A stretch of DNA of 64,000 bases from positions 1,798,001 to 1,862,000 of the forward strand of contig CP118523.1 of assembly GCA_029227815.1 (NCBI GenBank), written 5' to 3'. The stretch comes from Clostridiaceae bacterium M8S5. GTDB lineage: Bacteria; Bacillota; Clostridia; Tissierellales; MCWD3. The translations under genes were made by a program, and so were the position numbers. Position 1 is the stretch's first letter. Each line of letters opens with the position of its first letter. Of the stretch, positions 57,423-64,000 are shown piece after piece. The notes under the pieces are model-generated. The model did no database searches and was not told the origin of the DNA. It saw only the letters and a program-made list of their open reading frames with translations.

Positions 57423-58359
57423 AAAACAAGTGGGCCATTTTACAAAAAAGCTTAATGAAGCAGGTAAAATAGGTTTAATATCACATATAAAACCAGACGG
57501 AGATAATATAGGATCATTACTTTCGCTAGGGACAGCACTTAAAGAGCTTTATAAAGGCAAAGTAGACATACTAAAAAGTGATGATATACCATCTAAATAT
57601 GATTTTTTATCAAATTATAGTAGTGTGATTCCTCCAGAGGAGCACAGTCGTTATGATGTAATGATAGTACTTGACTGTGGAGATGAAAAAAGGATAGGGA
57701 AATACGAGTATCTATTAGATAACTCTTTTGTAATAAATATAGACCATCATATAAGTAATACAGACTTTGGTGATTTAAACATTGTATTTAGAAAAGCTAG
57801 TTCAACAGGAGAGATAGTTTATAAAATATTAAAAGAAATGCAATTTGATATAAATATAGAAATAGCAACATCCATATATGTTGCTATTTCAACAGATACA
57901 GGCAGTTTTAAATACGACAATACAACAAAAGAGACACACATGATAGCTGGAGAGCTACTAGGAAAAGGGATAGATTTAAATCAGATAACAAAAAGGGTAT
58001 ATCAAAGCGTAAAACTAGAAGAGGCATTATACTTTATAAACACACTAAAAAATATAGAATTCTATTATGATAATAAACTAGCTATAGTGACAAATGACGA
58101 TGAATTACAGGTAGTTACAGAAGGAATAGTTGAGTATGCTAGAGATATTGATACAGTTGAAGTAGCTTGTCATATTAAGAAAATAGGAGAAAATAAAGTT
58201 AAAGCAAGTCTCAGATCAAAGAGTTTTGTAGATGTGGCAAAAATAGCACAGAAATTTGGTGGTGGAGGCCATATAAGAGCTGCTGGATGTACTATAGAAT
58301 CCTCAGTAGAAGTAGCAAAACAAAATATAATATCAGAGATGAAAAATGTGCTAGGGTGA
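57406..58359 (+). CDS. nrnA: DHH-family oligoribonuclease/pAp phosphatase NrnA
   Basis: Degrades short RNA oligonucleotides and pAp; 317 residues. DHH domain motifs: [18 protein letters not shown], the DHH triad in [12 protein letters not shown] and [12 protein letters not shown]. The DHHA1 domain ends with [11 protein letters not shown]. The start overlaps rbfA and lacks a good ribosome site, so coupling or a start at 57415 is possible. It sits between rbfA and truB, a common clostridial arrangement. Confidence 0.95.
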   Translation: MMKMFKKQVGHFTKKLNEAGKIGLISHIKPDGDNIGSLLSLGTALKELYKGKVDILKSDDIPSKYDFLSNYSSVIPPEEHSRYDVMIVLDCGDEKRIGKYEYLLDNSFVINIDHHISNTDFGDLNIVFRKASSTGEIVYKILKEMQFDINIEIATSIYVAISTDTGSFKYDNTTKETHMIAGELLGKGIDLNQITKRVYQSVKLEEALYFINTLKNIEFYYDNKLAIVTNDDELQVVTEGIVEYARDIDTVEVACHIKKIGENKVKASLRSKSFVDVAKIAQKFGGGGHIRAAGCTIESSVEVAKQNIISEMKNVLG

Positions 58360-58364
58360 TAGAT

Positions 58365-59255
58365 ATGGATGGAATATTAAATGTTTTTAAACCTACAGGG
58401 ATGACATCACATGATGTAGTTAGCTTTATAAGAAGAGTAGCTCACCAAAAAAAAGTTGGACATACAGGTACACTTGATCCAAATGCAGTAGGAGTATTAC
58501 CAATATGTCTAGGGAGAGCTACAAAAGTGGCTCAGTTTTTATCAGACGATAAAAAAAGTTATAGATGTGAAGTTGTATTAGGTAAGCAAACAGATACACA
58601 AGATAGATATGGAAAAGTCATAAATATATCAGACAAAACAGTAACCGTAGAAGAATTTGCTGGAGCAATAAACAGTTTTATTGGTCAAATAAAGCAAATT
58701 CCACCAATGTATTCAGCATTGAAGAAAGATGGAAAAAAGCTATACGAACTAGCCAGAGAAGGGAAAAGGGTGGATGTACAAGCTAGAGATATATATATTT
58801 ACAAAATAGAAATAATCCACATAAATAACACAAAGGCTATATTTGATGTAGAATGTTCCAAAGGTACATATGTGAGAACATTATGTAATGATATCGGTGA
58901 AAAATTAGGAACATATGGATACATGAACTTTTTGCTACGCTCTAAAGTGGGAGTATTTAAGCACTGCACTGCAAAAACACTAGAAGAAATAGAGCAAATA
59001 GCAAATAATGGTGAGCTAGAGTCATTACTAAAACCAATAGATTATGTATTATATACTACTCCAAAGTTATATATTCACGACAAATATTTTACAAATATAA
59101 TAAATGGGGTAAAAATAAGGATTTACGATAAAAAATATAGTGAAGATATATTATATAGAGTTTATTGTAAAGGAACTTTCATAGGAATAGGTAAAATAAA
59201 TTTAAAAGATAACATAAGAAAACTAAAAATGCAAAAAGTTTTCATAAAAAGGTGA
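58365..59255 (+). CDS. truB: tRNA pseudouridine(55) synthase TruB
   Basis: Makes pseudouridine 55 in tRNA. It has 296 residues. Motif I GILNVFKPTGMTSHDVV and the catalytic Asp38 in GHTGTLDPNAVGVLP are clear, as are IPPMYSALKKDGKKLYELAR and CSKGTYVRTLCNDIG. AGGGTGAT at 58353-58360 fixes the ATG at 58365. A C-terminal PUA-like tail is present. Confidence 0.98.
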   Translation: MDGILNVFKPTGMTSHDVVSFIRRVAHQKKVGHTGTLDPNAVGVLPICLGRATKVAQFLSDDKKSYRCEVVLGKQTDTQDRYGKVINISDKTVTVEEFAGAINSFIGQIKQIPPMYSALKKDGKKLYELAREGKRVDVQARDIYIYKIEIIHINNTKAIFDVECSKGTYVRTLCNDIGEKLGTYGYMNFLLRSKVGVFKHCTAKTLEEIEQIANNGELESLLKPIDYVLYTTPKLYIHDKYFTNIINGVKIRIYDKKYSEDILYRVYCKGTFIGIGKINLKDNIRKLKMQKVFIKR

Positions 59256-59260
59256 TAGAT

Positions 59261-60178
59261 GTGCAACTTTATGTGAATGACAATACAAAAATAAAAGAAA
59301 AAGTAGCTATAGCATTAGGAAACTTTGATGGTCTACATATAGGACATCAAAAACTAATAAATATAATGAAGCAAAAAAGTGAAGAGTTAGGACTAGAAAG
59401 CATGGTCTTTACTTTTCTTACCAACACAAAGACAGTCTTAGATAAAGATAACAATATAGAACTATTAATGGATAATACACAAAAAGAAAAAGAACTAAAA
59501 AAAATGGGCATAGATTATCTATGTATGATAGACTTTAGCCAAGATATAATGAAGCTATCACCAGAGGAATTTATCAAAAAAATATTGATAGACAGATTCA
59601 ACGTCAAGCTTATAACAATAGGGTTTAACTATAGATTTGGTTATAAGGGGCAAGGAGATGTTGATACACTAAAAGAAATTGCCAAAAAATATGGCATAGA
59701 AGTAATAGTAGTATCACCAGTCAAATGTAAATCAGGGCAAATAATTAGCAGTACTTATATAAGAAAGCTAATAAAAGATGGAAACATAAGTACAGCAAAC
59801 ATACTACTAGGTAGGAATTTTACGTTAAGAGGAAAAGTGCTAAAGGGGAAAACATTAGGCAAAAAGCTAGGTTTTCCAACGGCCAATATAAAAATCAACA
59901 AATCTATAATACCAAAACTAGGAGTTTATAAAACAAGAGTATTATATAACTCTAAAGAGTATAACGGTATTACTAATATTGGATTAACTCCTACATTTGA
60001 TGGAAAAGAATTAGTAGTAGAAACACATTTACTAGGGTTTAATGAAGACATATATGGTAAAGATATAAGTGTAGAGCTTATTGATTTTATAAGACCAGAG
60101 AAAAAATTTAAATCAAAAGAAGAACTAATAACTCAAATAAGAAAAGATATAAGCAATTTATCAAATATAATTCATTAA
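59261..60178 (+). CDS. ribF: bifunctional riboflavin kinase/FAD synthetase
   Basis: Converts riboflavin to FMN and FAD; 305 residues. The N-terminal nucleotidyltransferase has LGNFDGLHIGHQKL, FNYRFGYKGQGD and SSTYIRKLI. The C-terminal kinase has KGKTLGKKLGFPTANI and the GV...TNIG-type strand. AAGGTGA at 59249-59255 favours the GTG at 59261. It is the last gene of the long operon before the rpsO promoter. Confidence 0.97.
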   Translation: MQLYVNDNTKIKEKVAIALGNFDGLHIGHQKLINIMKQKSEELGLESMVFTFLTNTKTVLDKDNNIELLMDNTQKEKELKKMGIDYLCMIDFSQDIMKLSPEEFIKKILIDRFNVKLITIGFNYRFGYKGQGDVDTLKEIAKKYGIEVIVVSPVKCKSGQIISSTYIRKLIKDGNISTANILLGRNFTLRGKVLKGKTLGKKLGFPTANIKINKSIIPKLGVYKTRVLYNSKEYNGITNIGLTPTFDGKELVVETHLLGFNEDIYGKDISVELIDFIRPEKKFKSKEELITQIRKDISNLSNIIH

Positions 60179-60183
60179 CAGGG

Positions 60184-60212
60184 TTTACATTAATATATGG
60201 TTATGATAAAAT
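60184..60212 (+). promoter_or_regulatory. SigA-type promoter for rpsO
   Basis: TTTACA at 60184-60189, 17 bases, TAAAAT at 60207-60212 with TG at 60204-60205 (extended -10). It lies 85 bases before rpsO. Confidence 0.82.
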
Positions 60213-60296
60213 AAGTTGTAATTTCCTTTTGCTCTGTATTTAGTTACCTCGGCTGATACATGGCTTTAGGAGTATGTAGAATATAGGAGGTATGAC
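60213..60296 (+). promoter_or_regulatory. rpsO leader, possibly S15-responsive
   Basis: The 84-base leader contains a TACAT...ATGTA stem around 60256-60277 just upstream of the ribosome site AGGAGG. S15 represses its own translation through leader structures in several bacterial groups, with different folds. Assignment here is inference from position. Confidence 0.3.
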
Positions 60297-60563
60297 ATGA
60301 TTAATAATGAAAAGAAATTAGAAATTATCGACCAGTATAAAACACACGAAGGAGATACTGGTTCACCAGAAGTTCAAGTAGCTTTATTAACTTACAGAAT
60401 CAATGATTTAAACGAGCATTTAAAAGTGCACAAAAAAGACCATCACTCAAGAAGAGGTCTATTAAAAATGGTAGGTAAGAGAAAAGGCTTCTTAAAATAC
60501 TTAAAAGCTAAAGACATCGTTAGATATCGTGAATTAATAGCAAGACTTGGATTAAGAAAATAA
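60297..60563 (+). CDS. rpsO: 30S ribosomal protein S15
   Basis: Primary 16S rRNA-binding protein, 88 residues. Signatures include [38 protein letters not shown] and YLKAKD. ATAGGAGGT precedes the ATG. It stands between ribF and pnp as in Bacillus. Confidence 0.99.
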   Translation: MINNEKKLEIIDQYKTHEGDTGSPEVQVALLTYRINDLNEHLKVHKKDHHSRRGLLKMVGKRKGFLKYLKAKDIVRYRELIARLGLRK

Positions 60564-60567
60564 TTTG

Positions 60568-60592
60568 GAGCGGGGATTACCCGCTCTATTAT
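60568..60592 (+). terminator. terminator after rpsO
   Basis: A GAGCGGG/CCCGCTC stem (60568-60574 / 60580-60586) with a five-base loop is followed by TATTATTAT, a broken T-tract. It is probably a partial terminator. Confidence 0.7.
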
Positions 60593-60662
60593 TATAATGA
60601 TAGCTTATATTGCATTATAAATACATACATAAATGGATAACATAATAGTGTATGATAGTCTG

Positions 60663-60688
60663 TATTATTCATATGATTTTGAATAATA
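60663..60688 (+). promoter_or_regulatory. inverted repeat upstream of pnp
   Basis: TATTATTC (60663-60670) and GAATAATA (60681-60688) flank a 10-base centre in the 250-base rpsO-pnp gap. A TTGACA at 60700-60705 has no -10 at correct spacing, and a TATAAT at 60713-60718 has no good -35. So the pnp promoter is not resolved. Confidence 0.3.
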
Positions 60689-60814
60689 TACTATATATGT
60701 TGACAGTCATAGTATAATATTCAAATTTTTATGATGATACGGACAGAAGGCTAAGCGTATTTAATCCAAGGCTAATTCATAAAATAAGAAATAAGATAAC
60801 TAAAGGAGGTTATT

Positions 60815-62914
60815 ATGGAAAAGAATTTCGAGTTTTCCATTGGAGGAAGAAAACTTACAGTAACAACAGGAAAAGTTTGTGAACAGGCAAATGGTTCTTG
60901 TCTAGTTAGATATGGAGATACTGTTGTTATGGTAAATGCTACAGCATCAAAAGAACCAAGAGATGGAATAGACTTTTTCCCATTAAGCGTAGAATTCCAG
61001 GAGAAATTGTATGCAGTAGGTAAAATACCTGGTGGATTTATAAAAAGAGAAGGAAAGCCAAGCGATAAATCAGTATTAACATCGAGACTGATAGACAGAC
61101 CACTTAGACCATTATTTCCAAAGGGATTTAGAAATGATGTTCAAGTTGTAGCAACAGTATTATCAGTAGATCAAGATTGCTTACCAGACGTAGTAGCGAT
61201 GGTGGGTTCATCAATAGCGCTAAGCATATCAGATATACCGTTTGATGGGCCAACAGGTGCAGTAAATATAGGATTAATAGATGATGAATTCATACTAAAT
61301 CCAACAAAAGATCAAACAGAAAAATCAGACCTACATTTAACAGTAGCAGGAACAAAAGATGCAGTAATGATGGTAGAAGCAGGATCAAATGAGATATCAG
61401 AGCAAAAGATGCTAGATGCTATATTATATGCACACGAGGAAATCAAAAAAATATGTGACTTTGTAAATACGATAAAAGAAGAAGTAGGAAAAGAAAAGTT
61501 AGAAGTTAAACTATTTAAAGTTGACGAGCAAATAGAAAGCGAAATAATAGAGTTTGCATCAGAAAAACTTATAGATGCAATAAAGACAGAAGAAAAGCAA
61601 GAGAGAATAGATAATATAGACAAAGTGAAAGAAGAAGTGAAAGAAGTATTTTTAGAGAAATATCCAGATAACAAAATAGATATCAATGAGACACTGAACT
61701 CTATGCTTAAAAAAGAAGTTCGTAAAATGATTACAGTAGATAAAATACGACCAGACAATAGAGAGCTTGATGAGATAAGAAAGATAACATGTGAAGTTGG
61801 TCTACTTCCAAGAACACATGGCTCTGGGTTATTTACAAGAGGTCAAACACAAGCACTAACAATAGCAACATTAGGAGCACCAGGAGATGTACAGATACTA
61901 GATGGACTAAATGACAAAGAAGAAAAGAAAAGATATATGCACCACTACAACTTCCCACCTTATTGTGTAGGAGATGCAAGACCTATGAGAGGACCAGGTA
62001 GAAGGGAAATAGGACATGGAGCATTAGCAGAAAGAGCATTAGTTCCAGTATTACCATCAGAAGGTGATTTCCCATATACAATAAGATTAGTATCAGAGGT
62101 TCTTAGCTCAAACGGTTCATCATCACAAGCAAGTGTATGTGGTAGTACATTAGCACTATTAGATGCAGGAGTACCAATCAAGGACCCTGTAGCAGGTATA
62201 GCAATGGGACTTATAAAGCAAGAAGATAATGTAAGTATACTATCAGATATACAAGGACTTGAAGATTTCCTTGGAGATATGGATTTCAAAGTAGCAGGAA
62301 CAAAAGATGGAATTACAGCGATCCAAATGGATATAAAGATACACGGAATAGACAAAGCTATACTAACAGAAGCATTAGAAAAAGCCAGAGTAGGTAGATT
62401 GTTTATACTAGATAGAATGAACGAAGTAATAAGTACTCCAAGAGAAGAATTATCAGAATATGCTCCAAGAATATTTACAATGGAAATTAACCCAGAAAAG
62501 ATTAGAGAGGTTATAGGAGCAGGAGGAAAAACAATAAACAAGATAATAGACGAAACAGGAGTAAAAATCGACATAGAAGATGATGGAAAAGTTACAATAT
62601 CTACAAACGATGCAGCAGGTGGTAAAAGAGCAGTAGAGTTAATAGAGAACATAGTAAAAGATATAGAAATAGGCGAGGTTTATCTAGCTAAAGTTGTTAG
62701 AATAACAACATTTGGGGCTTTCTGTGAATTACAACCAGGTAAAGAAGGATTGATTCACATTTCAAATATAGCAAAAGAGAGAATCAAAAAAGTAGAAGAT
62801 GTGCTTAGCGTAGGAGATGAAGTATTAGTAAAAGTAACACAAATAGATAATCAAGGTAGAATAAATCTTTCAAGAAAAGATGCATTACCAAAAGAAGAAG
62901 ATAAAAAGGCATAA
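60815..62914 (+). CDS. pnp: polyribonucleotide nucleotidyltransferase (PNPase)
   Basis: Phosphorolytic 3'-5' exoribonuclease, 699 residues. Two RNase PH domains (about 5-230 and 310-545) contain [27 protein letters not shown] and [13 protein letters not shown]. The KH domain has [16 protein letters not shown], and the S1 domain has [20 protein letters not shown]. The ATG follows AAAGGAGG. It is the last of the conserved series shared with Bacillus. Confidence 0.99.
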   Translation: MEKNFEFSIGGRKLTVTTGKVCEQANGSCLVRYGDTVVMVNATASKEPRDGIDFFPLSVEFQEKLYAVGKIPGGFIKREGKPSDKSVLTSRLIDRPLRPLFPKGFRNDVQVVATVLSVDQDCLPDVVAMVGSSIALSISDIPFDGPTGAVNIGLIDDEFILNPTKDQTEKSDLHLTVAGTKDAVMMVEAGSNEISEQKMLDAILYAHEEIKKICDFVNTIKEEVGKEKLEVKLFKVDEQIESEIIEFASEKLIDAIKTEEKQERIDNIDKVKEEVKEVFLEKYPDNKIDINETLNSMLKKEVRKMITVDKIRPDNRELDEIRKITCEVGLLPRTHGSGLFTRGQTQALTIATLGAPGDVQILDGLNDKEEKKRYMHHYNFPPYCVGDARPMRGPGRREIGHGALAERALVPVLPSEGDFPYTIRLVSEVLSSNGSSSQASVCGSTLALLDAGVPIKDPVAGIAMGLIKQEDNVSILSDIQGLEDFLGDMDFKVAGTKDGITAIQMDIKIHGIDKAILTEALEKARVGRLFILDRMNEVISTPREELSEYAPRIFTMEINPEKIREVIGAGGKTINKIIDETGVKIDIEDDGKVTISTNDAAGGKRAVELIENIVKDIEIGEVYLAKVVRITTFGAFCELQPGKEGLIHISNIAKERIKKVEDVLSVGDEVLVKVTQIDNQGRINLSRKDALPKEEDKKA

Positions 62915-62938
62915 ACCCTCAAGGTTTACGCTTTTTTT
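62905..62938 (+). terminator. terminator overlapping the pnp stop
   Basis: TAAACC/GGTTTA around a CTCAA loop, extended through one mismatch by GC/GC and A-T pairs (AAAAAGGC with GCTTTTTTT). The stop codon is inside the stem, and T7 follows. Confidence 0.82.
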
Positions 62939-63410
62939 ATAAATAACTATAAATAAGAGACGTCAATGTTTTAGTTTTATTTCATTAATCGTTTATAGAC
63001 TCTAAAATACATCAAATAAATTTACAGTATTTGAAGAGAAAAAATATTATTAATTTTAATGACAATCAGATGTTTTTTCTTGGTTGTTATTTTAAGTTCC
63101 ATAATTTATGAGTTTGGATAAGTTAAGATATTCAGGTTGAAAAGACCTGAATATTTCTATATAAATATGTTTTTTCTTAGTAAGTATATCTGTATTCTTT
63201 AAAACAATCAATGAATATTAAAGCCACAAGATTCAAGTAAATCAAAACTGTGGATTGAAAAATATATAAGGTGAGTATATAATTATTTTAGAAAGTTTTG
63301 GATTAAACAAACTCTAATAGTTGCAATTATAGGTATAGTATATAAGACTAGATATAGAGGATATTTTTACTACAATATATGAGAGATTAATAAATAAAGG
63401 AGGCAAAACA
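62939..63410 (+). other. gene-poor region after pnp
   Basis: About 470 A+T-rich bases without a credible gene. A perfect 10-bp hairpin ATATTCAGGT/ACCTGAATAT (63128-63137 / 63145-63154) followed by TTCTAT lies in the middle and may be a second terminator or the remains of a lost gene's end. I see no clear promoter for the following gene. Confidence 0.5.
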
Positions 63411-63917
63411 TTGAGCACTAAAAAATCTATAATGATAATAGTGTCAATAATAACCATGCTTGTAGGTATTAAATACATAGATAACATATATGAAACAAAA
63501 GATACTATAGTTATAGATAAAAAATTACATAAAACAGTACAAGATTATCTAGATAATAAAATACGTAAACCATTAGATGGAGGAAAAGTGTTAACCGCAT
63601 ATACTATCTATGGTGCAAAAGGCAATGAAATTTATCTGTCAGCTGTATTTAAAGAATTTTATAAATTAAGTGACGAAATAAAAGAAACACATGGATTAAT
63701 GACAGAGTTAGTATTAATAGGAGAGAAAACAAATAACGGAGTAGTTATAACAAATTATAGAATGCCTCCTGATGGAATAGGTTATGGGAAGGCATTAGCT
63801 AGATGGTTTTCAAAAGAAGCATATGAAAAATACCAACAAGAAGATAGTGTGGATAGTAAAAGAAGAGAAAAAGAATTAGACAAAAGGGCAACTAAATGGT
63901 TTAAATTTTCACAATAG
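63411..63917 (+). CDS. membrane-anchored hypothetical protein, 168 residues
   Basis: The family is not recognised. A single N-terminal membrane helix (about residues 5-23) is followed by a charged outer domain with VQDYLDNKIRKPLDGGKVL, a YGAKGNEIYLSAVFKEFY strand region, RMPPDGIGYGKALARWF and a Lys/Glu-rich end. The TTG start follows AAAGGAGGC. A further gene begins 34 bases after its stop, so the two may be co-transcribed. Confidence 0.7.
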   Translation: MSTKKSIMIIVSIITMLVGIKYIDNIYETKDTIVIDKKLHKTVQDYLDNKIRKPLDGGKVLTAYTIYGAKGNEIYLSAVFKEFYKLSDEIKETHGLMTELVLIGEKTNNGVVITNYRMPPDGIGYGKALARWFSKEAYEKYQQEDSVDSKRREKELDKRATKWFKFSQ

Positions 63918-63951
63918 ACGTGGATTTATAGCAATAACACTAGGAGGATAA

Positions 63952-64000
63952 ATGATGATAGATATATACAATAAAGTTAGTAAAAAAATAGAGTTAATAG
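63952..64000 (+). CDS. start of a gene cut by the window edge
   Basis: TAGGAGGA is followed by two ATG codons (63952, 63955) and an open frame to the window end: MMIDIYNKVSKKIELI. Too short to identify. Confidence 0.5.
   Translation, partial: MMIDIYNKVSKKIELI

Noticed and set aside
60700..60718. TTGACA followed by TATAAT upstream of pnp.
   Set aside because: The spacer is only seven bases, so they cannot be one SigA promoter.

Overview
The window is strongly A+T-rich, and every convincing gene lies on the + strand. Gene content and order point to a motile low-GC Gram-positive bacterium of the class Clostridia (a Tissierella/Alkaliphilus-like lineage is a guess). The evidence is CodY, PolC, CheC/CheD, a FliY-type switch protein, the MEP isoprenoid pathway, a short EF-Ts, and a gene order that follows Bacillus subtilis from topA/codY through the fla/che operon into rpsB-tsf-pyrH-frr-uppS-cdsA-dxr-rseP-polC-rimP-nusA-ylxR-ylxQ-infB-rbfA-truB-ribF-rpsO-pnp. 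No tRNA, rRNA, insertion sequence, prophage or CRISPR array was seen.

Layout. 1-2990: topA and codY, closed by a terminator. 2991-3536: a gene-free region before the motility operon, with a CodY-box-like palindrome. 3537-35695: a tightly packed fla/che operon of 40 genes. It encodes rod and export parts (flgBC, fliEFGHIJ, motE-like, fliK, flgD, a TIGR02530 protein, flgE), swrD/flbD with the stator genes motAB, the switch (fliL, fliM, fliY, cheY), the export gate (fliOPQR, flhBA), flhF/flhG, a PilZ protein, the chemotaxis core cheB-A-W-C-D, sigD, fapA and two small proteins, the second SwrB-like. CheR, flagellin, FlgM and FliD are not here. 35696-39052: rpsB, tsf, pyrH, frr and a 59-residue protein gene. 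39051-39249: an unexplained structured element with two copies of the same perfect hairpin. 39250-44243: undecaprenyl, phospholipid and isoprenoid genes (uppS, cdsA, dxr, rseP, ispG). 44291-47219: a small accessory stretch (polysaccharide deacetylase plus two unknown genes) with its own promoters and terminators. 47585-52521: polC and a Cys-rich DUF6143-like protein. 52575-62914: the nusA/infB translation operon, rpsO and pnp. 62939-64000: a gene-poor stretch, one membrane-anchored unknown and the start of a cut gene.

How it fits together. CodY is encoded just upstream of the motility operon it may control. The operon builds the hook-basal body and its chemosensory relay and ends with SigD, which would switch on late flagellar genes located elsewhere. 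The PilZ protein gives a likely c-di-GMP input. The second half is housekeeping: ribosome biogenesis, RNA turnover, replication and envelope precursor synthesis. Several of its units start from promoters with an extended -10 (TGA before the -10 hexamer).

I found no wholly new multi-gene system. The most interesting unexplained signals are non-coding: the 39051-39249 element, mutually exclusive helices in the rpsB leader, and a terminator-like hairpin in the rimP-nusA leader. Function calls rest on motifs read by eye and remembered family knowledge; no searches were run.
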